DNA from: CAYRWM01 sp964428055
Lineage (GTDB): Bacteria; Bacillota; Clostridia; Christensenellales; Christensenellaceae
NCBI GenBank assembly: GCA_964428055.1
Contig: CAYRWM010000021.1
Location: forward strand, 1-32,128
Reading direction: 5' to 3'
Length of the DNA: 32,128 bases
Shown here: positions 1 to 8,671 of the stretch, in pieces
Position numbering within the stretch: position 1 is the first letter of the stretch
Layout of the letters: the number at the start of each line of letters is the position of its first letter
Notes under the pieces: model-generated
Databases searched by the model: none
What the model was told of the DNA's origin: nothing
The model's input: only the letters and a program-made list of their open reading frames with translations
Translations under genes and position numbers: made by a program

Positions 1-31
1 TATATTCAAGCGAATAAGACGGTTTACCAAG

Positions 32-331
32 TCATTCTTTTTCTGCAAGCTTGTCCGTACTAAGCATCCATTCGTCAACGGCATCTATAGACTGGGCTTT
101 ATCAAGACTCCAAAGCGGTTCAATATGACGATGCTTCTTAAATCCATTGAGTATCTGACCTCCTACTCTCTTTGTAGGAGAATCATCCAAAACCGTCCCG
201 GTCTCTTCTTCCATCTTTACTAGCTCATCATACAGCTTGTCATACTCCGCATCACTGACCTGCGGATCATCAAGAGTATAATACCTGTAGGCATACTCGT
301 TCAGTTTATCGACTATCTCTCGCATATCCAT
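32..331 (-). CDS. ligA: NAD-dependent DNA ligase LigA, N-terminal fragment ended by an in-frame TGA
   Basis: The 99 residues visible match the start of bacterial NAD-dependent ligase, which seals nicks in replication and repair. They show the Ia (NMN-binding) region with YYTLDDPQVSDAEYDKLYDE near residues 17-36, then DSPTKRVGG and the PLWSLDKAQS block that precedes the adenylation domain. A TGA at 34-32 stops the frame after AEKE, yet the same frame continues to the window edge as LGKPSYSLEY, which resembles the residues just before the catalytic KFDG lysine motif. The full protein is usually about 650-700 residues, so this is a broken gene, a sequence error, or a truncated product. The ATG at 331 has AGAGG eight bases upstream and lies 3 bases after pcrA, so it is co-transcribed with yerC-pcrA. 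The identity is firm; the nature of the stop is open. Confidence 0.8.
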   Translation of the reverse strand: MDMREIVDKLNEYAYRYYTLDDPQVSDAEYDKLYDELVKMEEETGTVLDDSPTKRVGGQILNGFKKHRHIEPLWSLDKAQSIDAVDEWMLSTDKLAEKE

Positions 332-334
332 TTG

Positions 335-2515
335 TTATACCTCTATTGTTAGCGGGGCCATAGACAGAAACATCTTCTTCTGTCCATTATTATCAAAATC
401 TATAACAGCTACTTTATAGTCACCGGAACCGCTTATGGATTTAATTATGCCTTTCCCAAATTTACTGTGTCTTACTTTTGTACCAATTTCAAATACTGAA
501 GTATCCTTGTCTTTAACCTGCTTAATACTCTTCTGTGGTTTATAATCCTTTAAGAATAAAGGATCTATGCCTTTGGCTTGTAAGCTTAATTCAGAACCAG
601 TACTCTTGACTGTGCCCTCTATATCACATAGACCTTCATCTATCTCATCTAAGAAACATGAAAAATCATTATTGACAGTATTCCCGAACAGCATTCTAGT
701 CTTTGCGCCGATCATGAAAAGATTTCTCTTTGCTCTTGTAATTGCTACATAACAAAGTCTTCGCTCTTCCTCTATCTCTCCTTCGGATACTGCCTTCTGA
801 TTAGGGAAAATATCCTCATTCATACCGATAATAAATACAGTATTGAATTCCAATCCCTTTGCCATATGTATAGTCATAAGAGATACACCTTCGTCATCTG
901 CCGTATCCAAATCAGTAATCAAAGTGATGTTCTGGAGGAATTCATTAAGAAAAATACTTTCGTCTGATGTTTCCATCTGATACGCTGAATTTACAAACTC
1001 TTCTATGTTAGCTATCCTCATCTCACTATCGTCATAATAAGAAGACTCGAGCATTTCAACATAGGAAATATCGTTTATAACACCCTCTATTATTATATGA
1101 GCAGGGACTTCATACATCTGTTTTCTGTATTTTTCTATTATTTCTATATACTCACTTAGCTTACTTTTTAAAGCCCCGCTTGAATTCTCAGCAAGTATTT
1201 TTGAAGCTTCATACAAAGACAAGGATCTTTCGGTTGCAAGATCAGTAATACTCCTCAGAGTAACCGGTCCGATACCTCTTTTAGGAGTGTTAATGCTTCT
1301 TAAAAAAGCAACATCAGAATCAGGGTTGACAATCAATGTCAGATACGAGGTAATATCCTTTATCTCCATCTTTTCATAGAAACTGACGCTGCCATATACC
1401 CGATACGGAATTGAGTTGCCCCTGAGACGTTCCTCAATCAATCTGGATAAATAATTTGCTCTGTAGAATACAGCCATATCGGAATAAGGCACACCTTCTG
1501 AATTAAGTCTCAGTATCTCACCAGCCACATAATCAGCTTCATCATATTCGTTTCTAGCATAATATATTACAGGTCTGGATTCTGCTCTTATATCTGACCA
1601 TAGAACTTTTTTATTCCTGTTTGGATTATTCTTGATAATACAGTTAGCAACATCAAGTATCTTTATATCGGATCTATAATTCTGCTCAAGACTGATCTTT
1701 TTTGCATTAAGGAAATCCTTTTCAAAATTAAGAATATTCTTAATCTCAGCACCTCTAAATGCATAAATGCTTTGATCATCATCTCCTACAACAAATATAT
1801 TCTTATGGGCTTCAGACAACATTTTAACAAGTCGGTACTGAATATCATTTGTATCCTGATATTCATCGACAAGACTATATCTGAATCTTTTTTGATACTT
1901 ATTAAGAATCTCTTGATTGCTCTTAAATAAACGGAAAGTATTTAAAAGTAAATCATCAAAATCCATAGCATTCTGAGACTTAAGCTGATTCTCATACTTC
2001 TCATATATCTCACCGAAACGGTACGAAATAAAGGGATAATGGTTTTCAGCAAATAACTCAGGTGAGTCTTTCATTCCGGAATTCTTATATCGACTCACAG
2101 CACTTCTAATTAGTCTGGGACTGTACTCTTTATCATCCTTCAGTCCAAGCTCATCAAGAACCTTTTTAATGATACGTAGGGTATCATCAGAATCATAAAT
2201 AGAAAAACCAGGAGAATAACCGATAGCACCGCAGTCAATACGAAGGATCCTGACACACATAGAATGAAATGTACTTATCCACATGCTTGTTATATCAAAA
2301 TCAACAATATCTTCGACACGAGACCTCATCTCATTCGCTGCTTTATTAGTAAATGTAATAGCAAGTATGGAAAACGGACTAACTCCGTTCTCTATAAGTC
2401 TTGCAATTCTTTGAGTTAAAACTCTTGTCTTACCGCTACCGGCACCTGCAAGCACCAGAACTGGCCCTTCCAGGCTTTCAACGGCTTCCTTCTGCCTGTC
2501 GTTTAATGAGATCAT
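335..2515 (-). CDS. pcrA: ATP-dependent DNA helicase PcrA (UvrD/Rep, superfamily 1)
   Basis: A 3'-5' DNA helicase used in repair, replication restart and removal of RecA filaments; in Firmicutes it can also couple repair to RNA polymerase. The 726 residues match the family length. Visible motifs in order are Walker A LAGAGSGKT (residues 22-30), TFTNKAA (Ia), the DEYQDTN Walker B, GDDDQSIYAFRGA (III), NYRS (IV), TIHMAKGLEF (V) and YVAITRAK (VI). The C-terminal part (about 675-726) has the PcrA Tudor-like domain with GTKVRHSKFGKGII. Its ATG overlaps the yerC stop as ATGA, indicating translational coupling, and ligA follows 3 bases after its stop. YerC-PcrA-LigA is a usual clostridial order. Nothing is missing. 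Confidence 0.97.
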   Translation of the reverse strand: MISLNDRQKEAVESLEGPVLVLAGAGSGKTRVLTQRIARLIENGVSPFSILAITFTNKAANEMRSRVEDIVDFDITSMWISTFHSMCVRILRIDCGAIGYSPGFSIYDSDDTLRIIKKVLDELGLKDDKEYSPRLIRSAVSRYKNSGMKDSPELFAENHYPFISYRFGEIYEKYENQLKSQNAMDFDDLLLNTFRLFKSNQEILNKYQKRFRYSLVDEYQDTNDIQYRLVKMLSEAHKNIFVVGDDDQSIYAFRGAEIKNILNFEKDFLNAKKISLEQNYRSDIKILDVANCIIKNNPNRNKKVLWSDIRAESRPVIYYARNEYDEADYVAGEILRLNSEGVPYSDMAVFYRANYLSRLIEERLRGNSIPYRVYGSVSFYEKMEIKDITSYLTLIVNPDSDVAFLRSINTPKRGIGPVTLRSITDLATERSLSLYEASKILAENSSGALKSKLSEYIEIIEKYRKQMYEVPAHIIIEGVINDISYVEMLESSYYDDSEMRIANIEEFVNSAYQMETSDESIFLNEFLQNITLITDLDTADDEGVSLMTIHMAKGLEFNTVFIIGMNEDIFPNQKAVSEGEIEEERRLCYVAITRAKRNLFMIGAKTRMLFGNTVNNDFSCFLDEIDEGLCDIEGTVKSTGSELSLQAKGIDPLFLKDYKPQKSIKQVKDKDTSVFEIGTKVRHSKFGKGIIKSISGSGDYKVAVIDFDNNGQKKMFLSMAPLTIEV

Positions 2516-2802
2516 TTCCTGTTTCTATCTATTATGAGTTTATATCCACCAGTACCGTAATTAAGGCACTTGTTAACACGACTGACTGTCGCAGTTGAAG
2601 CTCCTGTCTCCTCAGCTATCGCAAGACATGTATGTTTATCAACCAGCATATTAGCGACCTTATATCGCTGGAATATTGAGTTTAATTCGGCAACAGTACA
2701 CAGATCCTCAAAAAACATATAACACTCATCAATGTCTTTAAGGCTGAGTATTGCATTCATTAGAGCGTCTCCGTCATTACTCTTAAGTCTTGAATCGTAC
2801 AT
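2512..2802 (-). CDS. YerC/YecD-type TrpR-like DNA-binding protein
   Basis: A 96-residue protein of the TrpR/YerC-YecD family. These are small, all-helical, probably dimeric DNA-binding proteins whose target is poorly known. The helix-turn-helix is visible at about residues 48-80 (YKVANMLVDKHTCLAIAEET followed by ASTATVSRVNKCL), as in TrpR. The C-terminal NYGTGGYKLIIDR is typical of the YerC branch. It is the first gene of the yerC-pcrA-ligA unit and overlaps pcrA by 4 bases. A promoter-like element and the terminator of the previous gene lie directly upstream. Regulation of pcrA by this protein is possible from position but is only inference. Confidence 0.9.
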   Translation of the reverse strand: MYDSRLKSNDGDALMNAILSLKDIDECYMFFEDLCTVAELNSIFQRYKVANMLVDKHTCLAIAEETGASTATVSRVNKCLNYGTGGYKLIIDRNRK

Positions 2803-2834
2803 ATCAGCACCATCCTGTATCTTATTATTAATTG

Positions 2835-2862
2835 ATTATATTTTACCACATTACCACGCGAA
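2835..2862 (-). promoter_or_regulatory. Likely promoter of yerC-pcrA-ligA
   Basis: Reading the minus strand after the parC terminator there is TGGTAAAATATAAT. TATAAT lies at 2840-2835, and an overlapping extended -10 (TG-G-TAAAAT) at 2848-2840. The -35 box is weak, a T-rich stretch near 2857-2862. It is the only AT-rich promoter-like stretch between the terminator and the yerC ATG at 2802. Confidence 0.45.
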
Positions 2863-2898
2863 AATAAAGACCGGGTATGCGTTTTTAACGCATACCCG
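2860..2898 (-). terminator. Rho-independent terminator of parE-parC
   Basis: A 12-bp perfect stem (2872-2883 with 2887-2898, CGGGTATGCGTT and its complement) with a 3-base loop lies 21 bases after the parC stop. On the minus strand it is followed by TCTTTATTTT, so it acts in that direction. There is no T tract on the plus-strand side. Confidence 0.88.
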
Positions 2899-2918
2899 CC
2901 CAAACAAGAATAATTCTA

Positions 2919-5357
2919 TCACTCAACAAATACCTTAATCTGAGAACCCGTCACATCATTACCCATGAGTGCAAGAACTACGGTTTCACCTTTAGAGTTT
3001 CTGGAACTTATAGAAACATCGTCAGTATTAAGATCATTGAGTTCGCCATTCTTCATGCTTACAGATAATAACGTTGGTTTATCAACTAAATAAGCACTAA
3101 CAAGTTCACTGCCGTTTTCATCATTAAAAGCAAATGTTCTTGTTCCTTTACCGTTTCGTCCTTGTATCCCGTATTCAGATATGGGGGTCCTTTTTGCTGA
3201 ACCTTTATTTGTAATCACAAATAGATTTCCGCTGTTCGGATTATTCTGTGCGACATATATGACCTCATCACCATCAGACAGCTTAATACAGCTAACACCC
3301 TTCCCAGCTCTGCCCATTGTAGGAATGCTTGAAGCATCAAAATTAATTGCCATACCAAGTTTTGTAACCAGAAGAATATTACTGAATTTAGATGCTTTAT
3401 CTACATATACAATCTCATCACCGTCTTTGAGGCCACAGGCAAGTATCTTCGATTTTTTAATATTGTATTCCGATAGGTCAGTATATTTCAGCATACCACT
3501 CTTTGTTGCAAATAGCAGTTTACCGTCAAAGCCTGAACTGAAATCAAAAAGATTTATTATACGCTCTCCACTGTCAACACCCTGTATAATGGAAGCCATA
3601 GCTTTGCCATTATCCCTAAGTTTCCCTTCATATACAGAATCAACAGGCAAAGTATAAATATTTCCTTTTGATGTAAATACGCTAATCTTGCTATCAGTTT
3701 TAGAATAAATAATCCTACCAGGCTGATATTTACTTTCCACCCCGCCTTCAATGGATTTTTGAAGACTCTTAACACTAACCCTTCTCAAATTGTTTGTTCC
3801 AGAAAGCAATACGGCACATTCCTCAACCACTTTGAATTCCTGTTCGTCTACTTCCTGTATATGTTCCTGACCAACAAAAACTGTACGCCTCTTATCACCG
3901 TATTTCTTTTTTATCTCGTTTAACTCTTCCTTGATAACACTTATAAGTACTGCTTCACTACCGAGTATCTCATGATATCTTGCAATAAGCCTCTTCACTT
4001 CTTCAAATTCTTCTTTTAATGAAACAATCTCAAGAGAAGTGAGTCTTGCCAGTCTCATATCCAGGATAGCCTGTGCTTGAACGCCGGTAAAGTGATACTT
4101 TTTCATAAGATTAAGTCTTGCTTCCCTAGCATCAGATGAACCTCGTATTATTTTGACTATCATATCAATATCAGCAACTGCAATAATAAGACCCTCTAAT
4201 ATGTGCTCCCTTTTTTCTGCCCTTTCCAGATCAAACTCAGTACGTCTTGTTACAACTTTTTTCTGGTGATTAATATAGTAATCAAGAAGATCCAAAAGAG
4301 ATGCCTGTACAGGAGCTCCATCAGCAATCACCATAAGGTTAATACCGAAAGTACTCTGTAGATCAGTATATTTATAAAGAAGACTAAGAATCTTAGCAGG
4401 ATCAAATCCCTTTTTGATTTCAATGACAGCTCTGATACCTTCCCTGTCAGATTCGTCTCGAATATCATCTATACAACCGAAGATGTTTTTCTTCTGTTGA
4501 GTTACATCATAAATCTTCTGCAACAAGGCAGATTTCTTAATCTCATACGGTACTTCATTTATAACAATCAAAGACTTGCCATTTTTAGATTTTTCTATAG
4601 AAGCTTTTGCCCTTATTAATATCTTGCCTTTGCCGGTCTCATAAGCAGACCTTAATTCATCATCATCTATTATGACTCCACCAGTTGGAAAATCAGGACC
4701 CTGTATATACTTCATTACAGAATCCAGATGACAGTTGGGATAATCAAGCCTGTGCATTACGGCACCAATTACTTCCGAAAGATTATGTGGCGGTATATTT
4801 GTAGCTAGTCCGACAGCTATGCCTGACGAACCATTAACGAGCAAATTGGGAAATCTTGATGGAAGGAGTACAGGCTCCATCTCTGAATCATCGAAATTAG
4901 GAGTAAACGCCACAGTATCCTTATTGATATCTCTAATCATCTCAAGAGCGAGTTTGGACATCCTGGCTTCAGTGTAACGCATGGCCGCAGGAGGATCACC
5001 ATCAAGTGAACCAAAATTACCATGGCCGTCAACCAGCGGATATCTCATGGAAAAGTCCTGAGCAAGCCTGACCATGGCGTCATATACACTTGTATCACCA
5101 TGAGGATGATACTTACCAAGCGCTTCACCTACAATCCTCGCTGATTTTTTAAATGGTTTATCCGGAGTGAGTCCGAGAGTATAGAGCGTATAAAGAATTC
5201 GCCTTTGGACCGGCTTAAGGCCGTCCTCTGCTCTGGGTAAAGCACGTTCAAGAATGACATACTCTGCATAAGTCATGAAGGAATTATGCATTACATCTTC
5301 CATAGTTGTGTCTACTACCGTATTTTCAATGATTACCTGTTTTTCCTTATTCTTCAT
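2919..5357 (-). CDS. parC: Type IIA DNA topoisomerase subunit A (ParC-like, possibly GyrA-like)
   Basis: The DNA-cleaving subunit of a type IIA topoisomerase, 812 residues. The catalytic tyrosine is in AAMRYTEARM (Y128). The winged-helix region has GLKPVQRRILYTLY and KYHPHGDTSVYDAM; this is the quinolone-determining region, with Thr (T89) where E. coli GyrA has Ser83. The C-terminal third shows repeated beta-propeller blades such as GRAGKGVSCIKLSDGDEVIYV (about 20 residues each). A degenerate GyrA-box-like QGRNGKG is present instead of QRRGGKG, so gyrase versus topoisomerase IV cannot be settled from this gene alone. ParC is preferred because the subunits sit together as B then A, away from any dnaA-recF region. 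It overlaps parE by 11 bases, so the two are translationally coupled. Confidence 0.87.
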   Translation of the reverse strand: MKNKEKQVIIENTVVDTTMEDVMHNSFMTYAEYVILERALPRAEDGLKPVQRRILYTLYTLGLTPDKPFKKSARIVGEALGKYHPHGDTSVYDAMVRLAQDFSMRYPLVDGHGNFGSLDGDPPAAMRYTEARMSKLALEMIRDINKDTVAFTPNFDDSEMEPVLLPSRFPNLLVNGSSGIAVGLATNIPPHNLSEVIGAVMHRLDYPNCHLDSVMKYIQGPDFPTGGVIIDDDELRSAYETGKGKILIRAKASIEKSKNGKSLIVINEVPYEIKKSALLQKIYDVTQQKKNIFGCIDDIRDESDREGIRAVIEIKKGFDPAKILSLLYKYTDLQSTFGINLMVIADGAPVQASLLDLLDYYINHQKKVVTRRTEFDLERAEKREHILEGLIIAVADIDMIVKIIRGSSDAREARLNLMKKYHFTGVQAQAILDMRLARLTSLEIVSLKEEFEEVKRLIARYHEILGSEAVLISVIKEELNEIKKKYGDKRRTVFVGQEHIQEVDEQEFKVVEECAVLLSGTNNLRRVSVKSLQKSIEGGVESKYQPGRIIYSKTDSKISVFTSKGNIYTLPVDSVYEGKLRDNGKAMASIIQGVDSGERIINLFDFSSGFDGKLLFATKSGMLKYTDLSEYNIKKSKILACGLKDGDEIVYVDKASKFSNILLVTKLGMAINFDASSIPTMGRAGKGVSCIKLSDGDEVIYVAQNNPNSGNLFVITNKGSAKRTPISEYGIQGRNGKGTRTFAFNDENGSELVSAYLVDKPTLLSVSMKNGELNDLNTDDVSISSRNSKGETVVLALMGNDVTGSQIKVFVE

Positions 5358-7314
5358 AACCTACATTCACTTTAAAGTCATCATGTTTATTAAAATTAGC
5401 ATATTCGCTTATATGATTCTTACGCGGCTCAACCTTATCGCCCATAAGTGTAACCACCAGCCGTTCCGCTTCAGCAGCATCATCAATCCTGACACGAACA
5501 AGCGTTCTCTTTGCAGGATTCATAGTAGTCTCCCATAGCTGATTCGCGTCCATTTCTCCAAGACCCTTATATCTCTGCACAGTATAACCTTTTCCGAATT
5601 TTTCTCTAGCATCATTTAACTGCTTTTCATCCTGCGCATATAACACCTCTTTATTTTTCTCAATTTTATATAACGGAGGCTGACCGATATACAGGTGTCC
5701 GTCAGTAATAAGACTCTTGAAATACCTGTAGAAGAATGTTATAAGAATAGTCCTTATATGTCCACCGTCCTGGTCTGCATCGGAAAGGATTATGATCTTA
5801 TCGTATTTTAGATCCTCAACATTAAATGAATCACCGAACCCAGCACCCAATGCAGTAATAATTGACCTGAATTCCTCGTTCGCAAGGACCTGCTCTATCT
5901 TCTTTTTTTCAACATTTAATGGCTTCCCTCTCAAAGGGAGTATCGCCTGAAACTTTCTGTCCCTTCCCTGCTTGGCGCTGCCACCGGCGGAATCACCCTC
6001 AACAATGAAAAGTTCATTGATTTTATAGTTTCTGCCTGAACAGGCACTCAGTTTACCAACCAATGGCTGATTATCAAGTTTTGATTTTTCCCTTTGTGTT
6101 TTCTTGGCTTTTCTAGCAGCTTCTCTTGCCTTAGCTGCATTAACAGCTTTTTCAATTATCTTATTGCAGATCTGGGAATTATTAAGATCTGCCATGTAAG
6201 CAGTAAGCTCTTCTCCGACAATTGACTCAACAGCAGTTTTTGCTTCAATATTGCCAAGCTTTGTTTTAGTCTGGCCTTCAAACTGTACATTCTTCATCTT
6301 CAAAGAAATAACAGCACATATACCTTCCCTGAAATCCTCTCCGGTAAGATTCATATCCTTTTCTTTAAGAAGCCCGTTAGCTCTGGCATACTCATTCATT
6401 ACTTTAGTAAGTGCAGTTTTAAAACCAGTCTCATGCATGCCACCCTCAGGAGTAGGAATATTGTTAACAAAGGAATATAAACCTTCATTGCTGTAGTCTG
6501 TAGTATACTGCATGGCTATATTAACAATCAGGTCATTACGCTTACCTTCAAGATGGATAGGTGTTGCATGAAGTGTCTGCTTTTCCTGATTAAGGAAAGA
6601 AACAAAATCAACAATGCCACCCTGATATTCAAAAACCTTATGTTTCTTTCTGCCGGCTGATTCACGTTCATCAGTAAGGATTATCTTAACACCTTTATTA
6701 AGAAATGCGAGTTCACGAAGTCTTCTCTTAACAGACGAATAATTAAAAACAATACTGTCAAATATATCATCATCAGGTAGAAAAGAGACTTTAGTACCCG
6801 TTTTCTTCGTCTCACCAATAACGGTTAACGGAGCCTTAGGTTCGCCTACTACCAACTTGCCCTTCTTTACAGTAGTATCATATTCCTGGCTGTAAATTTT
6901 ACCGCCCTGATAGACTTCGACTTTTAACCATTTTGAAAGAGCGTTGACAACTGAGGCACCTACGCCGTGCAGACCACCTGAATAAGAATAATTCTCATTG
7001 TTAAACTTACCGCCAGCATGAAGCTGAGTAAATACGACCTCAACACCTGAAATCTTAAGCTCAGGATGAATGCCGACCGGTATTCCTCGTCCATTATCTT
7101 CAACAGTAACTGAATTGTCAGCATGAAGAGTTACAGAGACAGTATCAGCAAAACCGTTTGCAGCTTCATCTATAGCATTATCAACGATCTCCCACAAAAG
7201 ATGATGCAGACCCTTGATACTTGTGGTCCCTATATACATGCCGGGTCTTCTCCTTACGGCATCAAGACCTTTGAGCACCTGAATATCTTTAGCCGTATAA
7301 GTATTATTAGTCAT
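5347..7314 (-). CDS. parE: Type IIA DNA topoisomerase subunit B (ParE-like)
   Basis: The ATPase and TOPRIM subunit that pairs with the product of the next gene to pass one DNA duplex through another. The GHKL ATPase motifs are clear: EIVDNAIDEAANG, VEDNGRGIPVG, and GGLHGVGASVVNALS. The TOPRIM part shows FIVEGDSAGGSAKQGRDR, PLRGKPLNVEK and ILSDADQDGGHIRT. The C-terminus has the conserved QRYKGLGEMDANQLWETTMNP. The frame opens with a TTG at 7335, but the ATG at 7314 (MTNNTYTAKDIQVL) is chosen because AGGAG lies six bases before it; this gives 655 residues, normal for ParE/GyrB. A good promoter lies 36 bases upstream. It forms an operon with parC, closed by the terminator at 2860-2898. Confidence 0.9.
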   Translation of the reverse strand: MTNNTYTAKDIQVLKGLDAVRRRPGMYIGTTSIKGLHHLLWEIVDNAIDEAANGFADTVSVTLHADNSVTVEDNGRGIPVGIHPELKISGVEVVFTQLHAGGKFNNENYSYSGGLHGVGASVVNALSKWLKVEVYQGGKIYSQEYDTTVKKGKLVVGEPKAPLTVIGETKKTGTKVSFLPDDDIFDSIVFNYSSVKRRLRELAFLNKGVKIILTDERESAGRKKHKVFEYQGGIVDFVSFLNQEKQTLHATPIHLEGKRNDLIVNIAMQYTTDYSNEGLYSFVNNIPTPEGGMHETGFKTALTKVMNEYARANGLLKEKDMNLTGEDFREGICAVISLKMKNVQFEGQTKTKLGNIEAKTAVESIVGEELTAYMADLNNSQICNKIIEKAVNAAKAREAARKAKKTQREKSKLDNQPLVGKLSACSGRNYKINELFIVEGDSAGGSAKQGRDRKFQAILPLRGKPLNVEKKKIEQVLANEEFRSIITALGAGFGDSFNVEDLKYDKIIILSDADQDGGHIRTILITFFYRYFKSLITDGHLYIGQPPLYKIEKNKEVLYAQDEKQLNDAREKFGKGYTVQRYKGLGEMDANQLWETTMNPAKRTLVRVRIDDAAEAERLVVTLMGDKVEPRKNHISEYANFNKHDDFKVNVGYEE

Positions 7315-7349
7315 CTGACACTCCTGAATGTACAAAGTATTACATTATA

Positions 7350-7378
7350 ATTATACTACTATATACTGTATTAATCAA
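7350..7378 (-). promoter_or_regulatory. Promoter of parE-parC
   Basis: On the minus strand TTGATT (7378-7373) is followed, after exactly 17 bases, by TATAAT (7355-7350). A second TATAAT copy lies at 7349-7344. It sits between the terminator of the upstream gene and the Shine-Dalgarno of parE. Confidence 0.72.
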
Positions 7379-7381
7379 AGC

Positions 7382-7413
7382 AAAAAAAAGAAGGCACAAC
7401 ATGATGTTGTGCC
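7382..7413 (-). terminator. Rho-independent terminator after the Gfo/Idh/MocA gene
   Basis: A 9-bp perfect stem (GGCACAACA at 7393-7401 with TGTTGTGCC at 7405-7413) with a 3-base loop is followed on the minus strand by TTCTTTTTTTT. It begins 14 bases after the stop at 7428 and separates that gene from parE-parC. Confidence 0.92.
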
Positions 7414-7427
7414 CATTGTAGTATTAA

Positions 7428-8582
7428 TTACTTTGTCAATTCGACCCAGATATTTCCGGCCTCGTTACTGTCAACACATTTGTTGGAGAATTCTACACCT
7501 TCAATACCCATATCAATAGTCGGATAACCGTATTCAGATTCTACGACTGTCTTTCCAGCCTTTTTATCATTAAGTGCTCTGCAGAAATCCTTATATATAT
7601 TTGCAAAAGCTTCTGTAAGTCCTTCAGGATGTCCGCACGGAACTCTTACATACTTCTTAGCTTCATCAGAAAGATATCCGCATCCTCTCGAATAGATCTT
7701 CGGAGGATGTCCTCTTAAAGTGACCTTTAAGTAGTTGTTATTCTCCTGTACAAATTCAATAGTGCCTTTTGAACCAAACAGTCTGATCTTAAGAGCATTA
7801 TCGAAACCGATAGCAACCTGTGAAGTCCAATACATACCAGTAGCTCCCTGGTCAAATTTCACAAGTACCTCAACATTGTTGTCAAGAGTACCGCCCGATG
7901 CAAATACATCAAGATTACAGCACAGTTTTTTAATCTTAAGACCTGTTACATAATTGACCCAGTTCTCAATGTGTGTTCCAAGATCAGCAACACAAGCACC
8001 ACGTCCGGAGAGTTTAGGATCTGCTCTCCAAGGCTTGTTATCTTCGGTAATTGTTTCAAGAGAATCCAGCAGCCAATCCTGAGGATACTCGGCAATGACC
8101 ATTCTTATATCGCCGATAGTCCCCTGTCTGACAAGCTCTCTTGCTTCTCTGGCCATAACATGTCCTGTATAAGTATATGTTACACAGAAAAGGCAGCCGT
8201 TCTTTTTTGCGATCTCTTTAAGTTCTTCGCCCTCTTCCACTGTAAAGCACAGAGGCTTCTCACACACAACGCTTATTCCCTGCTCAAGGAAAAGTTTTGC
8301 TGCAGGATAATGGAAACGGTTGGGTGTAACGATATCTACCCAATCAATCTTATCTTCTCTCTGACCCTCTTTTTCAGCCATGATCTCAAAGGTCTCATAG
8401 TTTCTGTCAGGATCAATTCCGAATTCCTCACCGGCCTGCACCCTTTCCTCTTCGATATAAGAAAAACATCCGGCTACCAATTCAGCTTCATCATTGAGTC
8501 TCAAAGCAGCTCTGTGAACACCGCCTATGAAGGCTCCGGGACCGCCGCCGATCATTCCGTACTTAAGTTTAGTCTTAGCCAT
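7428..8582 (-). CDS. Gfo/Idh/MocA-family NAD(P)-dependent oxidoreductase
   Basis: A 384-residue sugar- or polyol-type dehydrogenase of the Gfo/Idh/MocA family. The N-terminal Rossmann motif is YGMIGGGPGAFIGGVH (residues 8-23), and the EKP motif that places the catalytic lysine is at 108-110 (VVCEKPLCF). An ADLGTHIENW block matches the D-x-G-x-H substrate-site histidine of the family. The C-terminal half has the usual alpha/beta substrate domain (FGSKGTIEF). The ATG at 8582 is preferred over an in-frame GTG at 8591 because GAGG lies eight bases before it. It has its own promoter after the malic enzyme gene and its own terminator. The substrate cannot be deduced: this family spans many sugars, inositols and derivatives, and neighbours give no sugar pathway. 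Confidence 0.88.
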   Translation of the reverse strand: MAKTKLKYGMIGGGPGAFIGGVHRAALRLNDEAELVAGCFSYIEEERVQAGEEFGIDPDRNYETFEIMAEKEGQREDKIDWVDIVTPNRFHYPAAKLFLEQGISVVCEKPLCFTVEEGEELKEIAKKNGCLFCVTYTYTGHVMAREARELVRQGTIGDIRMVIAEYPQDWLLDSLETITEDNKPWRADPKLSGRGACVADLGTHIENWVNYVTGLKIKKLCCNLDVFASGGTLDNNVEVLVKFDQGATGMYWTSQVAIGFDNALKIRLFGSKGTIEFVQENNNYLKVTLRGHPPKIYSRGCGYLSDEAKKYVRVPCGHPEGLTEAFANIYKDFCRALNDKKAGKTVVESEYGYPTIDMGIEGVEFSNKCVDSNEAGNIWVELTK

Positions 8583-8630
8583 TTCTTTCACCTCGATTGA
8601 TTATTATTTATAAAAGTACTATTTAATTTA

Positions 8631-8659
8631 ATTCTATTTTAGTCAATATTTCCTGTCAA
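8631..8659 (-). promoter_or_regulatory. Promoter of the Gfo/Idh/MocA gene
   Basis: A consensus-like TTGACA (8659-8654), a 17-base spacer and TAGAAT (8636-8631) on the minus strand. It starts only 13 bases after the malic enzyme stop, where no terminator is visible. The oxidoreductase may therefore be read both from here and by read-through. Confidence 0.78.
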
Positions 8660-8671
8660 ACTAAATTAAAA

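Noticed and set aside
32..34. Recoding of TGA as an amino acid (selenocysteine or tryptophan)
   Set aside because: Other genes here end cleanly at TGA, and LigA is not a known selenoprotein. The downstream sequence needed to look for a SECIS element is mostly outside the window.
7971..8600. Open frame of 209 codons on the plus strand
   Set aside because: It lies opposite the Gfo/Idh/MocA gene, has no ribosome binding site and no family features; it is a shadow of a well-supported gene.
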